Shown: positions 11,901-23,793 of the stretch, in pieces | Layout of the letters: every line of letters starts with the position of its first letter | Numbering within the stretch: the stretch's first letter is position 1 | NCBI RefSeq assembly: GCF_003589595.1 | Contig: NW_020654810.1 | Coordinates: 9,466,739-9,530,738 of the forward strand | From: Hyposmocoma kahamanoa | Taxonomy: Eukaryota; Arthropoda; Insecta; Lepidoptera; Cosmopterigidae | Direction: 5' to 3' | DNA: 64,000 nt | The notes under the pieces: model-generated | Seen by the model: only the letters and a program-made list of their open reading frames with translations | The model's database searches: none | What the model was told of the DNA's origin: nothing | Position numbers and translations under genes: made by a program

Positions 11901-13206
11901 GTAACTTGCAAAATGAATCGAACCGACGTAATTGCAAGTGTTAACAATTTATTTAATAAAATCAAATAATTGTATTTTGGGTATTCATGGATCATATTTT
12001 CATGCAAATAAAATTGCAAGGGGTGATTGCACAATCAATGCCCAATGCTAGCAACGCCTGTCGCGCACATTTGTTGTAACGTGATTGATTTCTTCAAGGT
12101 CTTTCAGTTTTCCTTTCATCACAATCTTCACATTAAAATGTTTTAAGACTGAGTGGAAAATTAATCAAATGCGTACAGGCGAGTAGATGATAAACTATAA
12201 CGAAACATAGTTTTTGGTCGTGAAGGGGGTCACAAAACCCAAGCATCACAAGAATATTCTCATTTGAGTTTAGTATAAGTGATAGAATAACTTTTGTGGC
12301 TGTAGGTACGTGTGTTCCTTCAATATCTCCCATTCGCTACAATCACCTCTGTAAAACAATAGTTACCTACGTGTACTTTGCATTATCTTTTTGCAAAATC
12401 ACATATTTTGATAACCTGTCAGTAGATCTGATAGCCGAAAATAATTTCAATAATTCAAGGATATTTGTCAGGGATACTACTGCGTGTATTGTTTATTTAA
12501 AATTATTAATTATTACAAAGTAACGAGTAGAAAGTTGATGGTAGGGATCGACTGCAAACCACACAATTCATATAGGCGAAAATACACAGGAACACCTTCC
12601 AATGTTACATTAGTTATGATTGACGGACGTGATCGTGAAGGAAATCTTATGTTGTACAGGATCAAGAACACGTCATGCTGCACACTTAAGATATAAATTC
12701 AGCCCTATGCCACTTACGATGAGAACCGTTTAAAATGTCAAACTTGATGGGTTTTGACCTTAGAGGATGAAGGTTTTGACTGAACGTGTTATATACTAAG
12801 CAAGTACATATTGCATTCTTCTTTTCATATGTAACTTTATGTAACTATACACGTAAATACAGATCTGGTGCAATGTATTTGGATATTACAGTATTCTGAA
12901 AAGGTCGACTCGCAAAAATATTGGATATTGTTCTACAAAACCAGTATAAAACTAGTGCAATGTCTGACAATCCCTACGTAACGTATATCAGGATGAACAA
13001 AGATTTATTTTTACCTGTTCATATGTTGCTACTTTACATCACAAAGCTATTGGTATTTAAATAAGTAATTCGTCTTTGAGTCGACACCGTGATCTCTAGG
13101 AGTTCAGAAATGACACCAAGGTAAATAAATGCTAATGCGAATTCGACCTTCATGATTTCCTTTAAAAACGTTCAGCAAAACTTTTCACTTCTTGTATCAA
13201 TTTATA
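8935..13206. other. Non-coding tract
   Basis: No gene is recognised. There is a CAAGGTCA motif at 10619-10626 and a GC-rich island at 11221-11400. The stretch 10325-10345 (CATCTTTACGGTGGCCATTT) is the inverse of sequence at 45172-45190, so it is a fragment of a dispersed repeat. Open frames of 60-110 codons on both strands show no domains. Confidence 0.55.
11221..11400. promoter_or_regulatory. GC-rich island with TGACCTTG
   Basis: This GC-rich patch holds GGGCGGCTG, then TGACCTTGCG (11263-11272), then CATCATGCG (11277-11285). The same three strings recur, in a different order, in the island at 36150-36350. It is a candidate nuclear-receptor-bound regulatory element; function is inferred from motif and composition only. 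Confidence 0.35.
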
Positions 13207-13432
13207 CTTTTTTTTATAATAATATCAAGTGACGGGACGAACAAGCCGTGCACCTGATGACGAACAAGCTACACGCCTGTCCACATCGAGTACTCGATGC
13301 CTGTCCATAACAGTTCTGTGCCACTCAGAGCTTTAAATCGCAAAGATCTGAGGGGCACTACCACTGCGCCTATTATCCTGAGGCTTAAGTTGACAACTCT
13401 CATGAGAATGTAATTTCACCATACTTGTCTAA
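13207..13432 (-). repeat. Repeat family A, copy 1 (partial)
   Basis: Family A is a repeat of about 300 bp that ends in a short A-rich tail when read in sense; here the poly-T at 13208-13215 shows a minus-strand copy. It holds the family's hairpin core (13317-13360, CACTCAGAGCTTTAAATCGC) and stops after TAATTTCACC, so the sense 5' half is missing. I cannot assign it to a named SINE or MITE family. Confidence 0.8.
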
Positions 13433-13696
13433 ATTAAATTTAAGAGGCATTGTTAACGTTAGATAAATGCTTTTGCTTTCTCTGTATTAAACGCACGTCC
13501 AAAACGGTACCGGGTCGAGTGTTGTCTGAACCTTAAAAGAAATTCGTGACAGGTTGATACAGTAGTTTGGCAAATGTACCTATACGGCATATTTGTTAGT
13601 AGACTTTTTTGCTCTCCGTACAGCAATATTTTAAGTTCCTTAGACTTTACACCTTTTTACCTTAAGTGCTTTTAACTAAGAAATCGATGAATTTGA

Positions 13697-13930
13697 CGAC
13701 CTCCGTGGTTGTGTGGCTTGCACACCGGTTGTCATGGTATCGCCATCTCTGATGTCCCGGGTTCGATTGCCGGCCGGGTTAATGTAGAAAAGTAACAACA
13801 TTGTCTCGGGTCTGATTGTTTGTGGTACCGTTGTTGTTTCCGATTTCCATAACACAAGTGCTTTAGTTACTTAATTTGCGATCAGAGCAACGTAATCCAT
13901 GTTTTCTAATTGTCTTATCAAACGTGTAAG
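13697..13930 (+). mobile_element. tRNA-derived SINE
   Basis: The head starts CGACCTCCGTGGTTGTGTGG with an A box at 13706-13716 and a B box GGTTCGATTGC at 13760-13770. The body runs through GTTTGTGGTACCGTTGTTG and CATAACACAAGTGCTTTAG to about 13930. The same body is found on the minus strand at 19197-19499. This head-and-body combination is a type I recognise from moths and butterflies. No clear A-tail or target duplication remains. Confidence 0.85.
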
Positions 13931-14682
13931 GTTAACTTTTTTACTTTTTTTAAATTTAATTTGCGTTGATATTTTTGTAAGATCTGATTAACATCCACAG
14001 TGACGGCCATGTATTATAAGTTAATCAAATTTCAAATCACCTGGAAGTAATATATCAGTTATTGCTGGCAATAGCATTCATGATGGCAACTTGAAAGTCT
14101 GCAGGTGCCACTGACTGCACCTGGCGATCTTGCGCTGTGCCTGCGTTTACGCAACTTGGGCCCTCTCATTAAGTACTCACCTACTGAAAGGATATTGAAA
14201 ATTGAGGTCATACAAAAGAGGTCACGCCAGGTGAAGAACGGCAATTTATGTTTTCGAACCATCGAATATATTTTTTCGGCAACTGTTTGTGGTCAGTATA
14301 TAAGCAGCTGATAAAATGACCAAAACATGGTGTAGTTTATATGTATAATGTCAATTTGTTTGTTTGTTTATTTATTTGCATTTCACATATAGTCTTCAGT
14401 GTCATAGTACACAAACTTAGAGCTATGGTAAGAACTACATGTGAGATCCTGTAAGGGTGTAGCAAAATACACTTATGACATAATACATAGATATTTTAAC
14501 CATCGTAATTTAAATTAGAGTTTTATCGTATAACATTCATAAAATTTTCCCCTATGCAATTGTTAACTTTGTTTAAGTCTTTTAATATTCATAATTTTAG
14601 AGTAATAACAGTTTTATCGAATCAATCGAATCGGTCAATTGGATAATTATACCACGAAAAGTATGTAAATATGTAATATGTG

Positions 14683-14724
14683 ACACGTACCTACTTACCT
14701 ACATATGGGTAAGTAGGTACGTGT
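14683..14724. repeat. Perfect 17-bp inverted repeat
   Basis: ACACGTACCTACTTACC (14683-14699) is repeated exactly inverted at 14708-14724 with an 8-base loop. No flanking direct repeat was found. It is probably the relic of a palindromic MITE. Confidence 0.8.
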
Positions 14725-15802
14725 TTTCAATTATTTCTATTGATTGATTTTCATAAATAGAAATGTTATATTGTTGAAATGTGTAACAGTTACTTGCGAC
14801 GACGTTAGATTTTACAACCTAAATTTTTATCATAATAGCTTTGCTAGAACGCAGAAAGTGTCACTACTCCCCTCACCTCTACTTTCAAATACTTGTGTTC
14901 GTACAGGTGTCGAAATTCTAGTGCCTTCGTTTTGCACAAAGGATTTTCCTTTCCATTATTTTCGCACGACTTTTAACCTTGATAGGAGTAGGTATATTGA
15001 TTGCTTTATTCGTTTAGCTGATGCCAAATTTCGGGAACGACGCGATCCCGTGACTAGTGCCATAAAGTCAGCTTCGTGGAAAATATTGTGAGTCAGTGGT
15101 TTGCATTTATCTCCCAGAATAACAAGTGTTGAAATTGATACTGTTGTGACTAGGTACATACTCAGACGTGTAAAAGAATCCGATATCATTTTGTTTCAAA
15201 TTGTAGTGAAAAAGACGAACTCTACGTCAGAACGCAAATGCTGATTTATGACATTGTATATCTGACTTTAATATGTATGTACTTGGTATTTATTCGGTCA
15301 AAATTAGAGTTCAACCAAAGAATATCATTGTTGTTATGAATTAAGACGCAGATTGCAATTTGCCTTTCAGGTACATGATACGGCACTCGTACCAATGCAC
15401 CAAAATACTTCAGACCGGTGAGCGGAGACTCGGCAGTGTCCTCGAATAGACCTCCACATGGAAAGTACAACGTTCCACGTTGACGTTCTCAGGGCCTTGA
15501 ACTTTGTGTGACGGTAAACATGTTTGCGCACCCGCCACTGCGCACCAGGTCTATGACGTCTGCTCTGTGCTATACTTATTTACTTAGCGTAATTTATTCG
15601 CTGGTTCTGGTATATTCCGCCAGACTCCGAAACATGGCAGCTGCATTGTGTACTTCTCCGTTTGTACGTAACCAAACATTTTTTGTGTCGGCAGACTTGT
15701 TTCAGAGAAATGCTTTTATTGTATATCGCCATAGATTTTTTTTTTATTTCATATGTGACAATTTTATGAGTTCTTGAGGGAAATAGGTACTCAGGAAAGT
15801 AC

Positions 15803-15844
15803 TCAGATATTGTTGACTCGTAATTACTAGTCAACAATATCTGA
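15803..15844. repeat. Perfect 16-bp inverted repeat
   Basis: TCAGATATTGTTGACT (15803-15818) and its exact complement (15829-15844) flank a 10-base loop. It is too short for a typical microRNA precursor; a fold-back relic is more likely. Confidence 0.8.
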
Positions 15845-16611
15845 TCTCATCAATATCCACCTTATGTATTAGTTAAGGAGAGAGTAGATCTATGCTACTC
15901 TAGATATATGTTCTATTCTTCCGTACCTTCACACTACATGTCGTACATGGCCTCGCTCGGACATTTGCCTTCACATCAACTTGATGACAAAAGTTGCAAA
16001 TATTATTGTATCAGTTTACACGTGGTGTCCATGCCTTAGCTTATAGTGGTTCTCAGAACCCTGACCATCGCTTAATGATTCTAAATAATATCAAGGGCAC
16101 GCAACATGTCACATGTTGTAAGTAAATCAGTACAATGTGCGTCCATTTTTATTACCCACGTGGAAACCGTTAATAGGCATATTTAAAAATCACTTCGTCA
16201 TTGTTTCAAGTGAAATCAATTAAAACTTTAGACCAAAAAACAAGCAAAAACTAGTTATATATTGGAAAATTTACATTTCTTTACATTAAATCTCTTAACA
16301 ATGAGATTCTGTTGGACTGGACATTGGCAACACAAGGACAACACTATAAACAATTACAGATACAAACAACTTACTGCACACGAGGCTTTTCCGATCAACA
16401 ATATAAAACACTGGAAACTTAATACCTCGGACGGTTTCCACAACGCGATTAAAGCAGATCAATGGTAAAACCAGTGTTAAGTTAATTGTTTAATACAGTT
16501 TCCTGGTTTTATGACTTCATTATAAATAACTACGCATAATCGTAAATAACAAAAACAATGATCGAGGAAAACATTCCTGTTTACATAGTTAGTACGGTCC
16601 TTTGTGACGTC

Positions 16612-16740
16612 GAGTATGGTGGCCGAGGTGGCCGCGATAATGGCTGCCCCAAGGTTAGGGCTGCCTACCGGTACCTAGCGTAAACTGGCTCTTCCGGGTT
16701 TGATTGGGAAAATTCTATTCTCTACATACTTAACCTGTCG
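16612..16740 (+). mobile_element. Degraded tRNA-like SINE remnant
   Basis: GTGGCCGAGGTGGCCGCG resembles an A box region, and GGGTTTGATTGGG about 80 bases later resembles a decayed B box. The spacing is longer than in a tRNA, so an insertion or divergence is needed. This is a weak call based on the two boxes only. Confidence 0.4.
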
Positions 16741-17084
16741 AATCTACGTGAAAGCATATACTCGTATACGGTGCGTGTACGTACAAGTACGCCTTCTGTG
16801 GTGTTATTTGGTTATCTGTAACAATAATATTGCTATAAGCTGTGGTGCGCATGATGCAATATAGCATTCACAACAAGACAATGGAAATTATGCAAAAAGT
16901 ACACAATTTACGTTGTCGCTATATCAAGAACTCTAAATTTAATTCTCAAATGGCAAATTCTTTGGCATCTAAAAACCGCTATCGGATTTTTCTTCAATAT
17001 GGTAACCCTGTCTGCGTCAAGGGCGATGCGTGTTAATTACAATTACCGTGAGTGGACATTCTTTGTTCCAATAATGATTAATGC

Positions 17085-17205
17085 CGGTCGCGAGTCGAGG
17101 AGTCGCGCGAATAAGATAACAGGAAGCGTCCGTGCGCTCCAATGTCATCTGGCAAGGTCGCGCCCCCGCGCGCACCCCGCACTCCCGTCGCCCACCATCC
17201 CTACA
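17085..17205. promoter_or_regulatory. GC-rich island with CAAGGTCG
   Basis: This short CpG-rich stretch contains CAAGGTCG (17153-17160), the reverse of CGACCTTG, followed by GCGCCCCCGCGCGC. It is a candidate regulatory element by composition and motif only. Confidence 0.25.
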
Positions 17206-18109
17206 TGGATTCATAGGCACTTTAGAACTGAAGACAATACAGAGATCGCCCTGTACAATATTAATTTAACTAACCCGAGTTTACATGATCGCACTCAAAG
17301 AGAATAATAATAGCTCTTGCTAAAACAAATGACACTGATACAAATGGCGCATTGAGCCAGACATGGCTATATGAAAAATCACCCCGTGCGTACGTATACG
17401 GCTTCGATATATACATAACAGTAAATATAACACCTGGACAGCAGTACCCACACGCAAACGTCCTTGCCCTCCTTAACCGTTTATAACCCAGGACTCTGTT
17501 TAATTATTATCTACTGTCACATTTTTAATGTAATCAATTTGCAAAGTAAAACTGCTGCATTAATGTATGTAAAACTTAAATACATTATACATATATGTGC
17601 GGGGAAAATTATATAATTATGTACTTCATTTCTACATGTATTCGGTATTTAATTCAAATACGTCGACTAGTAACCTTGTAGAAGCAACAAATCAGCGGAA
17701 TTACAGTTATTGTTTTTTTCAATATATTTAAATAAAAATAACAAATACTCAATTATCACTCTACGTACACTGCAATAGAGGTATATTTTGGTTGGAGGTT
17801 TGTGTTCTTATCGTCAAGCGCTAATCAGAAAAGCGGCAAGACCTTGAGCTTGACCCTGGATATTTTTATCCGGATATTTCACGAAATATTAGCGCGTAGA
17901 TACAATATCTGCCAATGCCAAAGTCATGTTCAACGATATATAGATATAGATTGAGATACACATGAGTACGTATGTAATTAATGAGCGCGTATTTACTCAA
18001 ATATGACTAAATTATTTTCAACGATAACTGGCGTTTACAATTTGTAATGTGTAGTGAACAGCAGGAGATTTATGGAGGTTAGGTCTCAGAGTAGGAACTG
18101 AATAGGTAG

Positions 18110-18240
18110 CAACCGGCGTGGCCTGCCGGCGACACCCGCGAGGTCGGTTGCCGATCTAGGAAGTCAAACGATTCGACCTCGACCTTGTGCGAAAAAATAT
18201 TCGGTAGCGACTCGCGGCCCTCTCCCCCTACCACATTCCC
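18110..18240. promoter_or_regulatory. GC-rich island with CGACCTTG
   Basis: This GC-rich patch contains CGACCTCGACCTTG with CGACCTTG at 18180-18187, and a second AGGTCGG at 18140. Two half-sites about 40 bases apart fit a nuclear-receptor target, but this is inference. Confidence 0.25.
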
Positions 18241-18815
18241 CCTTTTGTGCCCCAACTCCAGCGGTTCAGCTCCACACGCCTACAAAAGTACATAAGACTA
18301 AATTTAATCAGAACAAATATACATAAGTAGACACACGCCGTGTTATTTGGAATACTTGTTTCTGTACATTTGCGTATATTTACAATGGAAAAATTATATC
18401 TACATATATAGGAAGCAAGACGGTCTTCCTTCATAAAGATTACAAATTGCGGAAAAGATTAGAGGTCACATAAATAATATTTGCCAAACGTACCGAATAT
18501 TACAGATACTATGTAAAATGGCTTGATTAGAATGACAGATCGGCAAAATTAAGACGAGGTGTAGCAGCATCCTACAAATTAAGTACATTTTTAAACACGA
18601 TAGAATAATAATTATTTTACATATTTACGTTGCACCTCATTAACATACGGTTATTGAAATCCACGAGACTGATACATCACCATTCGAGTTAATTCACCAA
18701 ATAAATAGTTAATGCACGAAATATCATTAATTTTTATTTTCACATTTTAACATGGTGAAGTGTAACAGCAAGGAAAGGCTATGTAATTAGCAAAGTCCTC
18801 AGATAATTATGAATG

Positions 18816-18820
<5 letters not shown>

Positions 18821-18854
<34 letters not shown>
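18821..18854. repeat. (TA)n microsatellite
   Basis: An uninterrupted TA dinucleotide run of about 34 bases. Confidence 0.95.
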
Positions 18855-18858
<4 letters not shown>

Positions 18859-19196
18859 CTTTGTTTAAAGTTTGAAATTTAAATATTTTGTATGTCAAAT
18901 AAAACCGATTTTTATTTTTTTAGTTATGTTATGTTGGTACACATCGAAAATATGTCGATCAACTCACCCGTCGAGAAATGGTTTGGCGGTAATAGTAAAT
19001 TTTTAAATGTTACGTGTTTTTGGGTACTTTATGTTATTCCGTTTAAAACGTGTATTTTTAGTGAATTTTCATCTAACGTGTACCAATATACAATTTATTT
19101 AGTTACGTCCGGTTACATTCTACGAAAATTCAACTGAAGATTTTTCTCCGTTATCCGTGGGGTGGACCCTATTAGTGAATTATGTGAATTGATTTC

Positions 19197-19499
19197 AGTT
19201 ATTACTATATAATAGTAAATAGACAACATCACATACGTTGCTCTGATTCCAAAGTAAGTAGCTAAAGTACTTGTGTTATGAAAATCTATAACAACGACGA
19301 CGACGGTACCACAAGCACTCACCACTCACACTTCAGACAATAATATAGTAAAGTAATTTTTTTCTACACTGACCCTGCTGGGGATCGAAAACGGTACCTC
19401 GGAGATGGCGATCTAAATTAGTCCTACAGAAAATCGAACCCGGGATCTCCTCATCCAGTGCCCACATTGCAAACCAGTTGGGCCATCGAGGTTGTCAAC
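19197..19499 (-). mobile_element. SINE with two fused tRNA-like heads
   Basis: Read on the minus strand, a complete head starts at 19499 (ACAACCTCGATGGCCCAACTGG) with a B box GGTTCGATTTT at 19430-19440. About 25 bases later a second, 5'-truncated head begins at ATCGCCATCTC and has its own decayed B box (TTTTCGATCCCC, about 19382-19393). The body of the 13697-13930 SINE follows and ends near 19197. The second head and body match the 13.7-kb copy, so this is a chimera of two tRNA-derived heads. Confidence 0.75.
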
Positions 19500-19529
19500 T
19501 ACTACTACGCTGTTATAACGCTGATGTCC

Positions 19530-19620
19530 ATATTATAGGTCACTCGATTTTAACATCGATACTCGATAACACTGACCGTGTCTCATCATTGTTTCGTGAA
19601 GTTTGACATCTGTCATAAAT
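19530..19620 (+). repeat. Repeat family D, copy 1
   Basis: The order ACATCGATACTCGAT, TGTCTCATCAT, TGAAGTTTGACAT, CTGTC matches that of 45110-45165. The two copies are diverged but collinear. The retrotransposon lies immediately downstream. Confidence 0.5.
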
Positions 19621-19667
19621 TAGAGCAATAAATGACAGCAATACAGACGAGGAAGAGGTACACTCAA

Positions 19668-22600
19668 CTAGGAATCAAAAAGAAAAGGTACACTTAAGGA
19701 ATCAGTTACGATCAGGAAAAAGGAGTGATTGATGTTTGATAAATATTGAAGTGCCGCATATACAGCATAAGCTTCAGCTGTAAATATCGAAGTATTCTTG
19801 TCCAGATTAAAGTAGCGGCCAAATTGAGCAGTCGAATCATAATAGGCAGCTTTAGCGTTATCTTTGGTTTTGGACCCATCTGTGTAAATATTCCGATATT
19901 GTTGCTTCTTGTTACTAATATACAACAGAAATTCATCATTATTTAGAAGTTTTTCTTTGCAGATCACAGGACTCACAAGCTGGATTTCCAAAGTACTAAG
20001 TACCCACTGCTCATTATGATTTATGTACTTACATAATGTTTTTAACTCATTAATATGTTCCCCTTGTAATAAATTGTTATCTTCAAACAAACAAAAATAT
20101 TGCCTATTGGCTAAAACTTTCATTGTGAATTTTTCTGTAAGATATTGAAGCCTTACATCAATTGGACATATACCAGCCTCTATCTCTAAAGAATTAATGG
20201 GTGTAGAACATATTGCACCAGTTATGATTCGAAGATCTTTGTTTTGAATGACTTCCAATTTTCGAAATAGGGATGGGCTCATAAATTTTCCAAAAACTAT
20301 TAAACCATAATCATAGTGACTTCTAACAATTGCCTTATAAATGATATTTAAAAGTTTGGGGTCCATGCCCCAACTTACACTCGCTAAATGGCGTATTATA
20401 TTTACACTTTTTTGCATTTTATTCACTACTTTATTAACATGGGAACCAAAAAGCATTTTTGAATCGAATACTACTCCTAGAAAATTCTTTTCCTCAACTA
20501 AACTTATTTTTACAGAACAATATTTTATATTGATATGTACAGGGTTAAAATCAAACTTTTTACCAAATAACATTGCAGAACTTTTAAGGGGATTGATATC
20601 CAAATTTAACTTTGTTTTATAATATTGATACATACAATTTAAGCCTTCATTGATAGTGTTTTGTGCTTGTAATAAATTTCTACTAGATGTGTACAACACA
20701 ATATCATCAGCGTACTGTAAAAAATATAGATTACTCAACTTCAGGAATTGATGTAATTGTGCAGTGTATAATATATAAATCAGAGGTGATAGTGTTGCTC
20801 CTTGCATTACGCCTTTAAATGACTTCTTTGGGCCATATAAAGTATGATCATTTGACTTATTGATGACATATTGATGATTTAACATAAACTGTTCGAGAAT
20901 AAAAAAAATTAAAAATCCATTTAGATATTTTGCCAGGAATGTTATAGCTATGTAGAATTTTGACCAATTTGAATAAATCGACATTATCAAATGCACCACT
21001 AACATCTAAAAACACACTAATCAAATAACTGTGATTATTGAAAGCATTTTGTATGTCACCGCCAAATTTCAACAAACTATCTAAAGTACCACGACCTTTA
21101 CGGAATCCAAATTGATCAGGAGGTATAATATACCTTGATTCTCCATATAATTCTAATCTATTTTTTAACATGTTTTCGAATATTTTTCCCATGCATGAAG
21201 ATAATGATATTGGTCGGTAGGAGTCGGCTAAACTTGGATCTTTATCCGATTTTAAGCTAGGAACAACGGCAATATTTCTCCACGTATCAGGTATCACATT
21301 ACATTGCCATAGATTATTAAAAAATTTCAACAATACTTATTTAGCTGAGCGATGAAGACGTTTAATTAAAATATATGGAATGTCATCTATACCAGGTTTG
21401 GTGTCATTTTTATTATTTAGGGATAAATGAAATTCTTCTTCAGAGAAAGGCAAATTTAAATAAACGTTTAAGTCATTACTTTCAAATAAATCATTAAGTT
21501 GTTCGATGTCATTATTACCTGATGATCTATTTGATGTAATTTTATCTAAAAAATCGTTTATGAAACCGTTAGTTTTGGATTTTGGACTTGAATTTTTTCT
21601 ATTAAAGACTTTTTAACTAATTTCCAAACTGTACTGATAGGGGTGAAACTGGTGCAAAAATGTTTGCAACATAAAATTTTCTGTTGTCTAATAGTTCGTT
21701 TTTTTAGTGCATCGATTTTTTTGTAAATCATATAATTTTCCATTGTTGGATATCTTCTATAATTATAAAGTGCTAATTTGCTCTGGTTTACCGCATTAGC
21801 GCAGATATCGTTCCACCAAGGAACAGGTTTTAGAATTTTTTGCCCACTATTAATTATTTTATGTACTGGAATAAATTCTTTTCGTACATCAATTAGGATT
21901 TTACAAAAAAATTCATATGCTTCAAGAGCATTTCCTTCGATTAACAACTCTTCAAAAAGACAACAAGATTTATTAGTGTATTCTACCCAATCAGCTTTTT
22001 TATATAAAAATTTTTGAAAACATTGTGAATATTCATATCGATCGGCTGTAATGGTTAAATCATCTATAGTACCTGCACTTCCCGTGCAGGCTGTCCAAAG
22101 TATCATCAGAATATACTGACCATTCCGCTGAAGCGGCTAAAGTTGAAGAACTAAATGCAATATCAATAGCTGAAACTGATACATTAGGACGATTGACTGT
22201 GGTTGATGCACTAGTGTTTAATATACACATATTTAAATCATCTAACAGGTCAATAATTTTTGTTCCTCTAGGATTAATATTACCTGAACCAAAAGCCGTG
22301 AGTCGTGCGTTAAAATTTCCCGTAACTAAAATAGAAGCTGGCAGTGAACATAAAATGCTTCTTAAAACAGAAATTGGAAAACGACCCTTACGTGGTGGAC
22401 AATACACACCCAAAATTGTAAATGAGCTATCTGTTGTTTGTACTTTTATGGCTACGGTTTGAATATTATCATTACTTACAATAGGAATTTCGGAACATTT
22501 AATTGCGTTCCTACATAAAATGGTAACACCACCTTGTCTGGTGCCGGTATCATTTCTGTTGTCTTTACGAATTAATTTGTAACCTCTAAAATAAACAAAA

Positions 22601-22740
22601 TCTGAAGGTTTTAGACAAGTTTCATTTAAAATACAAATATCTACATTGAATTTGTGCAAAAATTGATTAAGAAGGGCTGTTTTAGGTCTTAAACTCTGAA
22701 TATTGTGTTGTACAATCTTTAAGCAACCTCTACTTGCCAT
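19668..22740 (-). pseudogene. LINE ORF2: endonuclease, reverse transcriptase, partial RNase H (broken)
   Basis: ORF2 nicks target DNA and copies the element's RNA into it. From the ATG at 22740-22738 the APE endonuclease shows QHNIQS, LNET and SAIDIA. GNFNA stands where the family has GDFNA, so a catalytic aspartate is replaced by asparagine (codon 22317-22315). Lesions follow: a frameshift near 22080 just before the expected SDH motif, a frameshift near 21580, a stop TAA at 21339-21337, and a frameshift near 20890. Reverse transcriptase motifs are clear: RPISLSSCMGKIFENML, FLDVSGAFDNV, GVMQGATLSPL and the catalytic YADD (20714-20703). RNase H begins with TDGSK and continues with TAEAYAVYAAL and VTDS, then is cut off. 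The copy is dead, but the motifs are well enough preserved to suggest moderate age. Confidence 0.9.
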
Positions 22741-23793
22741 GATTATCACTTAAATTTTTAATGAAAGCCTCTTTGATTGTAGATGAATTAATTGGTAAGT
22801 TATTTTCTTTACCGTTTAAACATAACAAAGTGTTAACAATAGCATTAAGTATTTTTTCGTTATTTATAACATCACTCAATAAGTCTTTGTTTGTTTTTTT
22901 TTTGTTTTTTGTGGTTGAGATTGAGAAGAACTCACTACTTTGGCAAATTTCTGAGTTGGAAATAAGCACCCAACGTGTTTTTATTTGTAATTTTAGCTTT
23001 ATTTTCAATTATTTTTTGCTGTTTTACTGGACATATTTTAGCCACAGCAATATGCTCTCCTTTACAATTGATACATAAAGGCTTATCGACATTGGTACAA
23101 TCTTTATATGAATGTTCTTGAGAACAGATTGAACATACAACATTTGTAGCATTGTAATACAGGCTTAATATAGTCTTCCACCGGAAGTGTACACAGACCG
23201 TAACTTACTTGAGCAGGGAGTGCATTACCAGCGAATGTCAGTGAAACTGTCTGCAAGGGGACGATACCTTCAGAAGTCTTCTTGGTGAATCTTCGGACAG
23301 ATAATATTTTCTGGGAACTGATCAATTTATCAAATAAATGCTTGCATGTTAAGACCGTTGGGATGAATTTGATGACTCCTGTACATTTTGAATTGGAAGC
23401 CGGAATAAAAGCCTTAATTTCATGTGAAGATAAGAATGATGTATTTTTGAGCAATGAGTTGGCATTTTTTGGATTATCAAAAACAATTGCGTATTTCAGT
23501 GCATTTACACGTTTTATTTCTTTCACTCCTTTGTTATATCCTTTGGTATATCTACTGAATATGTTATTCAAATAAATTGGATCTTTGTTACCGAACCTGA
23601 TGTTTTCATTGGTGCTTTGTATATATACTGGAAAGATAGTACCTGGAGAGTTTTCAGGGTAACTTCTTATGTAATTTTTTCTGTAAAATGGTGCATGTTT
23701 ACTGTCTTTTTCGTCATCTGAGATGGGTGTATCAATTGCAGTTTTGCGTTTCTTGTTAAGTTTTGTGCTATTACCTCCACTATCGGAGGCCAT
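22730..23793 (-). pseudogene. LINE ORF1, gag-like nucleic-acid-binding protein (broken)
   Basis: ORF1 proteins of this class coat the element's RNA. The ATG at 23793-23791 opens 229 codons with a lysine-rich N-terminus, then folds resembling the RNA-binding domains of I-type ORF1, then YGLCTLPVEDYIKPV. The first zinc knuckle begins CYKC near residue 215 and is immediately disrupted. In another frame a second knuckle CSICSQEHSYKDC (CX2CX3HX4C, 23135-23097) and a third CINCKGEHIAVAKIC (23075-23031) are intact. The frame changes again near 22990, and the tail ends at the stop TAG (22732-22730), overlapping the ORF2 start by 11 bases. At least two frame lesions are therefore present, the first probably a small deletion of the rest of knuckle 1. 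Confidence 0.85.

Larger units (their letters stand above)
13932..16611. other. Non-coding tract with two hairpins
   Basis: No gene is recognised. It contains perfect inverted repeats at 14683-14724 and 15803-15844. Open frames of up to 115 codons around 14744-15091 have no domain. Confidence 0.55.
16741..19196. other. Non-coding tract
   Basis: No gene is recognised. It includes GC-rich islands at 17085-17205 and 18110-18240 and a TA microsatellite at 18821-18854. A 102-codon plus-strand frame (16999-17307) spans a GC-rich island and has no domain. Confidence 0.55.
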
